This document shows, piece by piece, positions 1-12,000 of a DNA stretch of 64,000 nucleotides. Position numbers and translations under genes: made by a program. Source of the stretch: Pholis gunnellus. Its lineage: Eukaryota; Chordata; Actinopteri; Perciformes; Pholidae. The DNA lies in the NCBI GenBank assembly GCA_910591455.2, contig OU342817.1:15077915-15141914 (forward strand), read 5' to 3'. The notes beneath the pieces were generated by a model. That model was not told the origin of the DNA, searched no databases, and worked only from the letters and a program-made list of their open reading frames with translations. Within the stretch, counting starts at the first letter, position 1; each line of letters opens with the position of its first letter.

Positions 1-78
1 CCCTTTTTCCAAGGCATGCCACCCCTGTTATGACACGGTTGGACTGTTAATGTCCAGAAAAGTTTTAACAACATCTGC

Positions 79-350
79 AATTCAATTTATTTTTGTAAAG
101 CCCATAATCACAAATTACAAATTTGCCTCAGAGTGCTTTACAATCTGGACAAATGCCTCATCCTCTTGACCCGGAACCCTCACACCGGAACAGGAAAAAC
201 TCCCCCGAAAAACCCTTTAACGGGGAGAAAAGAGGGAGAGACCTGTGGGAGAGAAACAGAGGAGGGATCCCTCTCCCAGGATGGACAGAAGTGCAATAGA
301 TGTCATGTGTACAGAATGAACAACATAACAGAGTTACAACACATTCAATG
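79..350. repeat. Interspersed repeat, teleost retroposon-like
   Basis: The stretch begins with a CAATTCAATTTATTTTTGTA-type block, continues with an 'AAGCCCATAATCACAAATTAC' type motif and CTTTACA, and then has a GGAAAAACTCCC block. From general knowledge this combination resembles a very common fish interspersed family. The open frames across it on both strands are not like any protein I recognise. The family name and exact ends cannot be fixed without a repeat library. Confidence 0.5.
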
Positions 351-1538
351 CCATCCAATCTGCAGCTTCCAAACCATAAATAATTCACTATCACATCTGG
401 ACATGGCTTTGTGGGCCATAAAAATGCACTCTGAAATATTCTTGCGAGAGCAGAACTAATCTTAAAAATGTATTCCTCTTGGGAGATCAAGTCGTGGTCA
501 GGAAGTGTGAAACGTTTCTCTTGTCAGACATCCTCTGCTCTAGATTGACTGAGAATTAAAACCTTGATGTACAGAGAAATTGTGGATTTATATTTGATAA
601 TAAAAAAAGAAAACTGCTGTAATAGTATCATTTCATCACACATGAGCGATCTTCAAGTGAAGTATTCTGTTTTGAAAGAATTTCACTTTGTCAGATTAGA
701 TAAATATCCCTTTATAAAGAGGTTCGGTGGGTTTCATGGCGTCCCAGTCAATTGAGCTGTCGTGTGCCCTCTTGTGGCTGAATGTATGCATGCATGTTTG
801 TACAGTGATTATGCCTGGGTTGTAGCATATTGTGTCTTAACTGGATTACAGTCACATACAATTACATGCAGCTCGTTTTAACAGTGTAGCAACTGTAATG
901 AGTTACAGTTATTAACAAAAAAACAATAATCATGTTAAAGATGCTTTTGAAGGCACTTGTTACATTAGGACTCCTTCAAAAAGCATGGCGCGAAGGTGAG
1001 AAGAGAGTTTGAGAAAGACAACATAGTAATGTTCATCATATGTTAATCATGGAATCAATGTTACGTCCGTACATTTCATGAATTAAATAATTCACAATCA
1101 ACCAGATGTCATTAGAAATCCAGGATGCCGTGTAGAATGGGAATGTTTGCTCGAATACAATTCTTTTCAAATAAGGTCCCAAACTTTACGTAATGTTTAA
1201 TGCTATGAAAACAGTTGTCAGGAGATAATTGACTTCTTTTATTATGTTTTTTTTAATGCTATATTTTCTGATATGTATTTAATAAACAAAACATAAGGAA
1301 ATCAAATGTGTGATCCTTGAAAATATGTACTTGACTAATGGCAAGTTGCACACATTTTCAACCCATCACCTATCATACACTATCTTTCACACTTGCAAAC
1401 TCACCCTTGACATAATATTGTGCTGGATATGTCGAACGTCTACAATATTATGTGTTTTATCAAAATGCATCCAGTTTCTTTGGGAACGTGTGAAATTCAC
1501 TTCAAGTATTCACAATCAGACACTGTCTTTCTTCCTTT

Positions 1539-1548
1539 ACACACACAC

Positions 1549-1630
<82 letters not shown>

Positions 1631-1638
1631 ACACACAC
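1539..1638. repeat. (AC)n microsatellite, about 100 bp
   Basis: This is a nearly pure AC run with single interruptions (one G near 1553 and one T near 1626). It is potentially polymorphic and Z-DNA-prone. Confidence 0.97.
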
Positions 1639-4288
1639 TAAAGTAAAGGCGTAGTGTATTTGAAGGACAGATAAGAATCTTCCAGGAGGTACCGCTGCAT
1701 GTTCATCATGGGACCGTAAACTATTAGCTCACTATTTATTTACTTCACCCAACTGTTAACTGTTAACCCTGCATGCCCAGAGGCCGCCTGGTTAACGAAT
1801 GCTCCGCTTATCTTTTTCTTTTCTCTCTCTCACCTGGGTGCACCTTATGGCTCTTTGTTATGATAACTGCCCTCAGTTTGAGATTCCACCACAGAGTGTT
1901 GTGGGTCATATGTATTTGATAAGATCAAACACATGAGAAAAACAGTGCGTCTTTTGGAAGTACCTGGTAACAGTAACATCCCAAGGCTACTAATCACAGA
2001 GTGGACTTCCTTATTCTGAAGATGCAACGTTTTTTTTTTCTGAGATGCTTATCTAAATGTTGGCCTGGCCATTCTTCTAATCTGTTTCTCCTATTTCACA
2101 CAATGTCCGCTCTGTATCTTTGTGATGCAAAGCTCTTTTAAATAGTCAGTGAACTGCTGCAGGGGGATAAAGACAAAACATCAAACATAAATGAGTACAT
2201 CACAATCGGTAAAACTAAAATCAGATGCACAGCAATTATTTTTTAAGGGCATAATAACCACACTTTCTGTTCGCCTCTTTCCAGTGTTAACATAAAACAC
2301 AGTGTACGTAATGAAATGCAGAAACAATCTTTTACGTTTACACAAACATTTAGAAATGCAAAACTTGTTTCATGACATGTATTCCAATGAGTATACAGTG
2401 AGGGACTGCAGCTTTATGTCTGCGTAACATGTGGCCAAGAAATAGTATAATACACTATTTCCAAACCTGTGTTTATTATAGCAAAGAGAGATTTGGCAGA
2501 AGTAATACTCTTGTGTCAAAGCCGCGGCTAGTTATATCTCTGTGGGCGACTGCAGTATGGAAACAAACATTATGGCACATTATTCAAAATCCCCTCACAG
2601 CATGTGGCATGATTCTCTGAAGACCAACACAGGTTAAGCACACATTGTTTTACAACTGACTCTCATTCTAACATTCTAAAACCTCTGTAAAAAGCCAATG
2701 AATAATGCAAATTAGGGTTAGCATCTGAAGGTATCTGTCATTCGGCTTGTCACAGTGAGCTAGAGCTGTAATGTTCCCGCTACAGTTACAGTGTGCCTTT
2801 TACACTCAGGAATGCATGACTGACTGTTTTAATGTTGAGAATGAATGGAAGTTCCCTCAGTCAGAAGTCTGCTCCCTCCAGTTTATGGTCAGATTATCAC
2901 TGTGGTGATCTGATTGACTACAAACGTCTATCTGTTTTTGATCTGGTGGTGTGGCGTTTATCGCGAATACTGAGCAGTATTGTAAGTATAGCTCTGGAGA
3001 GAATGGAGATTTTTTCCAGTGCTCTAAATAGGCCATGTAGTCTGATGCAGGGCAGGACCTTATCGCTTTAGGGCCACAGCCAAGATCAATACGGCCTATG
3101 GGTTGTTAGGCTGTTAGACTAACTTTATCTTTACTGGACGCAGAGCTAATTATTCAGGTTTTTTTAAAGTGCGGTTTCAGAAATACAGCCTCGAAAGCCC
3201 CTGGCTTATTCTGTGCGTCTGCGGAGCAAATTCAACACAGTATTTCGTTTCGGGGGCCATTTTGTTCTTTATTTTTGATGCATTTTGTCCACCACAGTGC
3301 ATTTCTGACTCAGCTTACCCCACTAATTGATTTGACACGGTAGATCCAATATCCTTTTCATGATAGTCAAACTTTAGTATGATAACTTTCTTCCCTGCTC
3401 CCCATTCCTTCTTTTATGGATGTATAATGTTTCCACATGTTCTGTGTCAAGAGCACCATTTTTCTTTTTACATGAAGTCTTACAGGAGGAATAAAAACTA
3501 TATATTGGGCCACATAGTGCAATTAAAGGGACAGGAAGATGACTCTCTGCTGCTGTAAAGTTGGGTCAAATTCTAGTAAAACATGGATAAACAAATGTCA
3601 TCTTACAACCCTTGCGTCCCATAAATATTTGGTGTTTATTCACTTTTTAGCAAAACAAAAATCTGTCACAACAGTAGCACCAAACAGCTGGCTTTGCTAA
3701 TTATATTATATTATATTAAATGTGTATGAGGTTCAATTCATCCTCTACATGAAGTTGTGACAACATCGTTCCTTCATCATTGTTGTGTTTCGACAATAAG
3801 GCAGCAAGTAGTGACTAATCTGATGGTGATCAATGAATTGCCTGCTAGGACGTCAGCATTGATGATGCATCAGTTTGTCTTAGAGAGGTCGTGACCAACC
3901 AGTCACTCATGGTGTGCAGCTTGAGGAGGCCTCTGAACCGAATCAGCCAGTCGCCTATATATATATATATATGATCTTATTCCTGGGGGAAAAGAAGAAA
4001 AAAAATGTATCGGTCTATTAAACACGCCTAATTATCATAATTATCACAACTCCACAAGCTTCAGAAAAGTCAAATGATCCCTCATGTGGTTCTCTGTGTC
4101 TATAATCGACCATTTGCACGGATGTGTTACACTGCCGTGTGGCTGAGCCACGGGTCCGCGCGGCACCTATTGTTAAATGCAACTGCTAGATGACCGTGCA
4201 GAGCTTTTGCGTGGGGTGTGCTGGAACTCGAAGAAAAAATAGATCCTCCTCTCCGCCGCATCCATCCATATATCTCTCTCCTAACGTG

Positions 4289-4291
<3 letters not shown>

Positions 4292-4341
<50 letters not shown>
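4292..4341. repeat. (GT)n microsatellite, about 50 bp
   Basis: Uninterrupted TG/GT run about 1.6 kb upstream of the pax3 start codon. Confidence 0.97.
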
Positions 4342-4346
<5 letters not shown>

Positions 4347-5499
4347 TGCTGGACGGAAACTCTTTTACATACTCTTGTTGATTAAAGAAAAATAAATGAC
4401 ACACCGCCTCTCTCTAACGGGTTTACTGCCAAATGTATGTTTCAGTCGAGAAAGTACATAACAACTCATGCAAACCGATAATTAGTTAGCATCACATATG
4501 TCATGCCATTCGCGGTGGCATTTACTAAAGTGACCAAATACAAAGATGTTTATAGGCTACAGACTAATGCACCGTCTCAATACAAACTGACTGTAGGCGT
4601 GATGATCAGGGTGTAGGCTAAAGTTGATTAGCTATATAATAATTATTTTACAAAAAATAAAAAAATGTCATACGAAAATAACTTTCATCCACAGTAAAAT
4701 AATTTTCAAGTGCCACCGTTATAATATTCCCTTTTGCAGAGTGATCAAATATTTAAGTCGATGATGAACAATTTCCTAGATGCTGCTGCAGTTTCTGCGC
4801 AAACAAATGAGTGCGCATAGCAAGTAACTGTGTCACTAATAGGTGCTGCTCAGTATGTGCATATCTTCTCTCTAATGAAATATCCTCACGTAAACGTCCT
4901 GACCGCTTATCTCTTTGTTAAGTCTAACTCCATGCCAAGGAAAAAAAAATCCACATTTGTCAATTAGCTTGTAATTTTTTACGTAATTAATATAATAATA
5001 ACAATAAAAAAACACATAGGCTAATAAAAACAACTTTAACAACGAGCTACAACTACTATTATTTATCATAATAATGCTAGTAACAATAATTACTTGTTCT
5101 TAATATGTTTGAGTAAGGGAAATAATATGAAAGATTGTGTGTGTGCATCTGGGAAGTCTGGGCCAAGTATAAATGCAGAAGGCTATAAGAACATTTCTAT
5201 ACAATACATTTTGCGTATTTTCTAACATATGGTGGTATTTTTTTTCTTTTTTTTATACAAATAACAATCAACATGCATTGTTGTCTTTACTGGTCCAGCT
5301 TAGTCAAACTTTCTTCCACATATATACGCCCAGCAGTGTCCCGATAGACTATAGCCTACAATGAGGAGCATAATTCATATTTCAGCACATGGCAGGGACA
5401 CATCATCGTATATAATAATAAAATAGTTATTTCATTGGTTTTATCCAAAGTTTCACTTCGTTAAAAAGTATCGTGCGCAGCAGCAGAAGCGTGTGACAC

Positions 5500-5700
5500 C
5501 ACAAACTGACCTCGTGAGGTCAACCCAGACAGAAGGGGAGCTCCCGCTGTCCAATCGCAACGCTCTCCCAGCCTCCGAACGTCCGGGTCTTTGACCAATC
5601 GGGAGGCGCAGCGCCGGAGCCAGAAGGGACAGCGAGTACAGATAAAATGTTTGACTTGCATCCATCCTCTCAATCCTCGCAGGACCGTTAGCGACCTGCT
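5500..5700 (+). promoter_or_regulatory. pax3: pax3 proximal promoter
   Basis: Two CCAAT boxes in the same orientation lie at 5551-5555 and 5595-5599, 44 bp apart, in a locally GC-rich stretch 330-370 bp before the pax3 ATG. A GATAAAA element near 5640 could act as a weak TATA box. Just upstream, 5507-5522 reads TGACCT-CGTG-AGGTCA, an everted repeat of the nuclear-receptor half-site AGGTCA with a 4-bp spacer. The motifs are seen directly. Their use as NF-Y, TATA and nuclear-receptor sites is inferred, and the transcription start is not resolved. Confidence 0.55.
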
Positions 5701-5926
5701 CTTTGATTTAAAACTCTCACCTCAGCCCACATCTGCCACCGGATACCAGTCAACAACAATTTCTGAGGGGTGTTGCTCTTCTCGATTCAACCTGTTACTC
5801 AAGGAAAAGGCGGGCTGCAGAGAAGACGAGGTATTACAACAAACAAAAAGGGTGATTTTGTGGGATTAAAAAGGACAAACAAAGGCAGCTTCGTTTAAAC
5901 TGTTACCTGACAGAGAGTCAGGGATC

Positions 5927-6011
5927 ATGACAGCGCTTGCAGGAGGTTTACCGAGAATGATGAGACCGACTCCTCACCAGAACTATCCGCGGGGAGGATA
6001 CTCTCTGGAAG
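5927..6011 (+). CDS. pax3: pax3 exon 1 (start codon, N-terminus)
   Basis: The ATG at 5927 opens [20 protein letters not shown], the characteristic Pax3/7 N-terminus with the PRMMRP motif. The exon ends at a GT donor at 6012 (GGAAG|GTAAGA) in phase 1. Several residues differ from the form typical of vertebrates ([15 protein letters not shown] here, usually PAPGQNYPRTGFPLE). Confidence 0.95.
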
Positions 6012-9000
6012 GTAAGAGACCACCACCAGTTGCTGCTCGCTGTCTGAAGAAAATCCAACTTTTCCAAAACTTCAGCAAAACTCGACAAACTCGAGTTCTG
6101 AAAAAATAAATGTTTCCCTGTAAAAAAAACCGCTATTATTAACGTCTTGTTTATTCTTATTGTTTTAAAAAGTTTTAGCATAAATATCTGTTTGAAAACA
6201 AAATAAAAACTATCCCGGGATAAGTCGATATTTCCAGTTTCCACACGATGTGCCTTTTAAAAAGAAAAACCAATCAAATTGTATTCATTTATGTTATTAT
6301 TTTTTTTGTTTTTAAAGTGGTATCATGTCTGAAGGTATCACATTAATTGGGAGCGACATGACTGACAATTGTTTGAAAGTAAATGATTTAGTTTTCTCAT
6401 GCCACTTGTAATACAAATATATTTATTTTAGGAAAATGTAATTTATAGATAGCCTCTAAAATGATTTACTACATTTGATTGCACTTTAAAAGTGTTACTT
6501 CTCGTGGATGATATCCAACAGGTATATGTGATCAGGTTGAGAGTTGTTTCTCACCACTAAAACTGAACCACTTTCTGAAGACAACACACATTGTGTGTAG
6601 TACATGTTATGAGCACTCAACTAACTGAAGCCCATGCACGTCCGTGCAGTCTCCACTCCGTTAGGACAGGGTCGGGTCAACCAGCTCGGTGGTGTCTTCA
6701 TAAACGGCAGACCTCTCCCCAACCACATCCGACATAAAATTGTTGAGATGGCACATCACGGTGTCCGGCCGTGTGTCATCTCCCGTCAGCTGCGCGTGTC
6801 CCACGGCTGCGTCTCCAAAATCCTGTGCCGGTACCAGGAGACAGGCTCCATCAGGCCGGGGGCCATCGGAGGCAGCAAGCCCAAGGTGAGAGATATACGG
6901 CCCGGCCGGTGATGTTTTGGTGAATTCACATATGAGAAGTGAGAAGAAGTTTTTTTTTAAATTCAGCAGTAATTTTAGAGAGGAGAGATTTGATGTTTGT
7001 GGTTTAAATTCCAGGTTTTCACTCGGTATGGAACATCACATTTTAAAAGCGTACAATGTGAAACGCAGAGGCTGAATAATCTATTTAAAAATACTAAACA
7101 AAGTCATGGAGTTTAACGAGACCTTTGTTGAAAAAAAAAAGTTTTTTGTAGATATATTGCAACTTGAACAAGTTTGACTTTAAGATCCTCTACTAAGTGA
7201 AACAATCTCTCTGAATTACTGTGTCACAACTCTATCCAAATTCTTAAATGTGTGAACAATAATTAAACATTTCTGTCTTGGCTGTAATGGAAACCTTGAA
7301 CCTAAAACAATAATTAAAAATGACAAACTTTTCTTCTCTCCTTCCTCCCATCAAAGCAAACATCTTCTCCCGAGGTGGACAAGAAGATCGAAGAGTACAA
7401 GAGAGAAAACCCGGGCATGTTCAGCTGGGAAATCAGGGACAAATTACTGAAGGATGGGGTCTGCGACAGGAACAACGTACCCTCAGGTAGGCGATAGTTT
7501 CTGGAGCCTCAAGAAATAACAAATATTGTTCCTTACATTTAAAAAAAAAAAAACATTTTAATATTAATACATGTGAGAATAGCCATCAACGCACGTTTTG
7601 ATATTGTTTGCATGCAGGACATCCTTTGTGTTTTTGTGTAACTTAATTTTTTTTTCATCTTTTTTTTTTCTTTTCGAAGTGAGCGCCATCAGTCGCATCA
7701 TGAGGTCTAAATTCGGCGGAGCCGGTGATGATGAAGAGGAGGATGATGATGTGGTGAAGAGGGAGATGGAGGAGAACGAACCACGGACCAAACACAGTAT
7801 CGATGGCATCCTGGGAGACAGATGTAAGTGCAGCATTATAACGTTATAAGAGGGACGTCTTGCTGTACGCTTTACGATCCCAAAGAAATGCGGCGAACTG
7901 AAGGAACGAGGACGTATGTGTGGATGGTTGCGATTTAATTGTCAGCTTAGACAGAACACTTTTAATAACAATAATAATGATAATAATAACAATAAAAAAT
8001 AATTGTCAACGTGCTAATTCAAATGGTATTTATAGATATGGAATTGATCGTTTAACTGTTTTTAGTTAACCTGCACAAAAACGTTAAATCCATTAAAGTT
8101 CCAGGTGTTTGCGCATGCATTTAGGCGTCTGAGGTTGAACAAATGTGCAGAGTCTTTTTTTCTAAGTGGATAATCAAACATTTGTCTAACTTCCAAGCCT
8201 GAGAAACTTCTTTTTTTTGTTTTGTTTTTTACACACAATCGGACACTTGAGGATGAACTTCATGGGACAAAGCAGGGAGAGTCCATTGAGACTCACACCT
8301 CAGTTTGACGAGCACAAAAGCCAAACTCCAGTGAGCGGCTCAGTGGTGTACAAAAAGACGCCAGGGCCTTTCAAAATGGGGAAGAAAGGGAGAAAAAACT
8401 GCGCTGACAAAAGGCCGGGAGAAGACATTATGAACCCGCAATGAGCGATGAATTATTCAGGGACACCAATAGGCCCGGTGCGACCTGGTTTATAGACTGC
8501 TCAGAAAAAGTGCCAATTTTTGGGGGCTTTTCCCCACTGCTGTCAGTTTTTCATTGAGAAAAAAAAATACGGGAAAAAAACAGCGCCGACTTTAAGCAAA
8601 CACCTGTTGATTTACGACCTGTTGGGGTCTGAGGAGTGTTGCCGCAAAAGGAGAGGTTGCTGTTGGAGACATACTGCAGTCTGGAGTTAATTATTAATGA
8701 CTATAGACATCCAGAAACAGTGGTAGTGTTTTGGGCAATAACGTGGAATGACGCGCATTCATTCATGGTGCCAATTGTTGTAGCTTTGTTTAGATTTTGT
8801 TCTATTCCATTTTTTAAGATATGATAACAGAAAAATACGCATGAATCTATAACGCACTTGGCAGCAAAACGGTCGTTTGCCTGCAGTGCGTTGAATTCAC
8901 GTCAGGCCTCGCGTTATCAAATTGAACGGTCCCGTTACTTTTGCGCACGGAGCTTTTGTCTCACAGTCTTTGCGCAGTGAGCGTGACGCCTTCAGCCAGT

Positions 9001-12000
9001 GAGCGCAGGGAAACCCTTCTCTCCACTAGATTAAATCCAAACCTTTTATTTCTCTCCACTTTCATCTCAGACAAAGTCCGCCCCTTTCCTTTCTGCCCAG
9101 GGCGCACACATTCATGCGGTATCTGTGGGCACTTCCCTCTCCTTCTTTCAGGGAGACACATCTCCAGGATCAGGCGGTGGACTTCTCTGACTTTTCAAAC
9201 TCATTACTGCAAAACAAACAAAACAATTTTTATTAATTATCAGATCACTGCAATCGATAATTAGGATGCATGCTTCTTAGATTAATCCGCTTTGACCCTT
9301 TGTTTATCGTCCTCTTTGAACCATTTTTGTTTTGTTTGACAAACTAAACCCTAAGTGTGTTTGACACAACCCTCAGAAAACATGAGGAAACAACTTTTTT
9401 TTTTAATAAATATAAATAATTAATACTTTCAGGCTGGTATGAATTTTTTGAAAGAAAACAAATAACATTAGCTATTTTACATCAAATAGGTGACATCCTA
9501 CATGCAAACAGCTCTGAGGCACTTTCCCCCATTGATATACAGAGCAGCACTATTTCATTCTTGTGTCTCTTTGTGGAAGTAGTTGTTGTTTTTCTCTTTT
9601 ATAGCTCTTCATTAGAATGAGAAAAGGGTGGTTTGGGGACTGAGAGAGTGTCTTCTGGCCAAATATTGATTAAGTAGGTGTTTGCAGAGGCTATTGTTGT
9701 GGTGGAGAGAGGCCTGTTGCTCTCTGCCCCTTTCTCCACGACCACTATTGTTGTCTTTCCTTAAGTGCTAAGATCAAAGCTGACTCATTTAGATTTATTT
9801 GTCTGGGAAAAGGACCGCTAAGGTTTGTGGGATAAAGTATATGGGCAGCCCCAGGTCTGCATGGCATTAGCAGGCTGGAGCATTGTGGGAAAAGGATGCT
9901 TGCTGGGATGAATCTGATGCTAAGTTGTTTACTACTCCTTGAACTGTTGAGTTATGGAGGTGGAATTTACTCCCGTGTAGAGAATTTAAACAGCATGCAT
10001 GGTGGAGCTGCAAGCTTGAGAATAATTATTCGTGGCATTTATCACATTTGGCCATAAAAAAGCAGGGCACAGTGTATCTCTGGTACATCATTTTAATCTG
10101 AAGATTGAATGATGCAACAGTGCCAAGATTTCTTTTTTTACCTTTTTTTTCTTCTTTTTTTGCCATGAGTGGTACTGAATTAATGGATAGCATCCTTTCC
10201 TCTATTTATTATTGCTAGCACTTTAACCTCATTTAACTAATTAAAGTAGCCAAAGTCATGAAAGAGGAGTAGCTACTCTCGCAGGATCCATTTATGGCAG
10301 TGGGGGTGAAAGGGAGAGAGAAGAAGAAGAAAAAGAAAGCTCAGAAATACAAACAGTCAAAGGGATAACTTTTCTTTAAAGGGAATCCTGTGGTGCCAAA
10401 TTGAATGAGCCCAGTTCTTTCAAATCTGCCATGGTGAACGCAGTCAACATGTAATAATTGGTTTCATTGAGGTGCATTCCAACAATCTGCTGCCATTCTC
10501 CTGCCTCTATTGTCCGCAGGCAGGCAAATAGCCAGAGGGACAGGAGGAATCAAGTGCTGACAAAACATGAAAGATTTAGCTGCTTTTGTCAAAGGAGCTG
10601 AGTAGGACTTTGTTTGTGTAAATAAACTGGGTTACTGGCTCCCCGTGACTTTGGCATGGATTTAGAGTGAGGGAAATTTAGGGAGTAATAGGAGAGCAGA
10701 AAGATACATATTTGTGTTCCAGAGTTTACCATATCTTAAAGCAGTTCAAACTTGTTGCTAATATATTCCGAGGGGGGAAAAATGATGACGGCAGCAAACC
10801 TCCATGAGCAGCTGCCACATGCAAGCCATCTAATCCAATTTGAACGTTTCATAACTTATATTCCCATCAGACGTCTAAGAATACAAACAGATACGTTTCT
10901 CTCACACGCAGGGAGCAAAACCAACCGAGCGGCACGGCAATAACCCACAACTGTAAACAGAGAGATAGATGTTACATTTCTACGACTTGTGTCTTTGTCA
11001 GGGGTCCTTGCATTTCCACGGTGACTTGAGTTGAAGATTGGAGGTTTAGAGGAGACAGAAGGCCTCAATGTAACCAGAGGAATGTCTGCTACAGCCACGT
11101 CTCCATTTTCCTCTCAGGGCCGGGTAATAGAGAATTTTATATGTGGGCCTCACTCTGTGTTTTCCTGTGTTAATAGTGCATATAATGCCGGTTTAGCCTA
11201 GTGGACTGTTAACTGAAAAACAAACCAAAATTATATTTCTTCCCTTGATAGATAGACAGATAGACAGATAGATAACTCACAGCCCCTTCTCTGTCACCCG
11301 TCTCACATATAAATACTCAACACTTTTACGTTCTGTGTTGGCATGACTCAAAAGGCAAGAGACAAAATCCACACTGGCTGATCTGCAACTGAATGCAGAC
11401 TCTATGCTTCATTAAAGCCTCTTTCTCTGTTGGCACCCGCATTGTGATCCTCCAATATTAATTCAAAGGACAATTAATGAATGCAGGCCAACTTTGAAGT
11501 AATGGGCCGGGGTCCTGCCCTGAGCCGGCCCCTCGGCGCTGATGTACTCTCCGCATTCTCCCCACTAACCCCAGAGACACTGTGAAGTGACTGAAAGAGA
11601 AGCAGCGAGCAATGGAAGGTCAAGGAGAGGAGCCCCAGTAGAAAAAGAGCTCTCTATTTCCTTGGAAGTATTAGCCAAGCAAAACTCTGTGATGGGGAGG
11701 ATAAAGGAGTGTGAGGAGAAAAGGGTCGGGGGCGAGGGGACTCTGCAAAGAGGAGCACAATAGGATAGTTAATTGAGTAAAGCCAGACAGCGTTGTCAAT
11801 CACTTAACTTTGTTTAGCCTCAGTTTTTGTGGAGCTGTTTCGTCCAGCACATTGCACATTATGGACACGCCAGCACAGCCCTGTTTCTGTTTTGATTAAT
11901 GTCTTTTTTCTCCCCTCTCTGAACAAAGAAATCCACTAAAAAAACAACAGAAATGTAGGACATCAGATATTTAAAAAATATATATGTTATAAGTTCCAGA

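Larger units (their letters stand above)
351..5500. other. Intergenic DNA upstream of pax3, no gene seen
   Basis: I see no credible coding exon on either strand. The region is AT-rich and holds two dinucleotide microsatellites (near 1.54-1.64 kb and 4.29-4.34 kb) and a short TA run near 3.96 kb. Open frames through the microsatellites are His/Thr or Cys/Val repeats and are artefacts. Upstream regulatory elements of pax3 may lie here, but I could not single one out. Confidence 0.6.

Noticed and set aside
1310..1654. Open frames of His/Thr repeats across (AC)n runs, also near 17.4-17.6, 21.0, 34.3-34.5 and 4.2-4.4 kb
   Set aside because: They are translations of dinucleotide microsatellites, open in several frames and on both strands, with no gene context.
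8217..8444. 75-residue open frame in pax3 intron 4 as a possible alternative exon
   Set aside because: No acceptor in a matching phase and no resemblance to any Pax3 isoform known to me.
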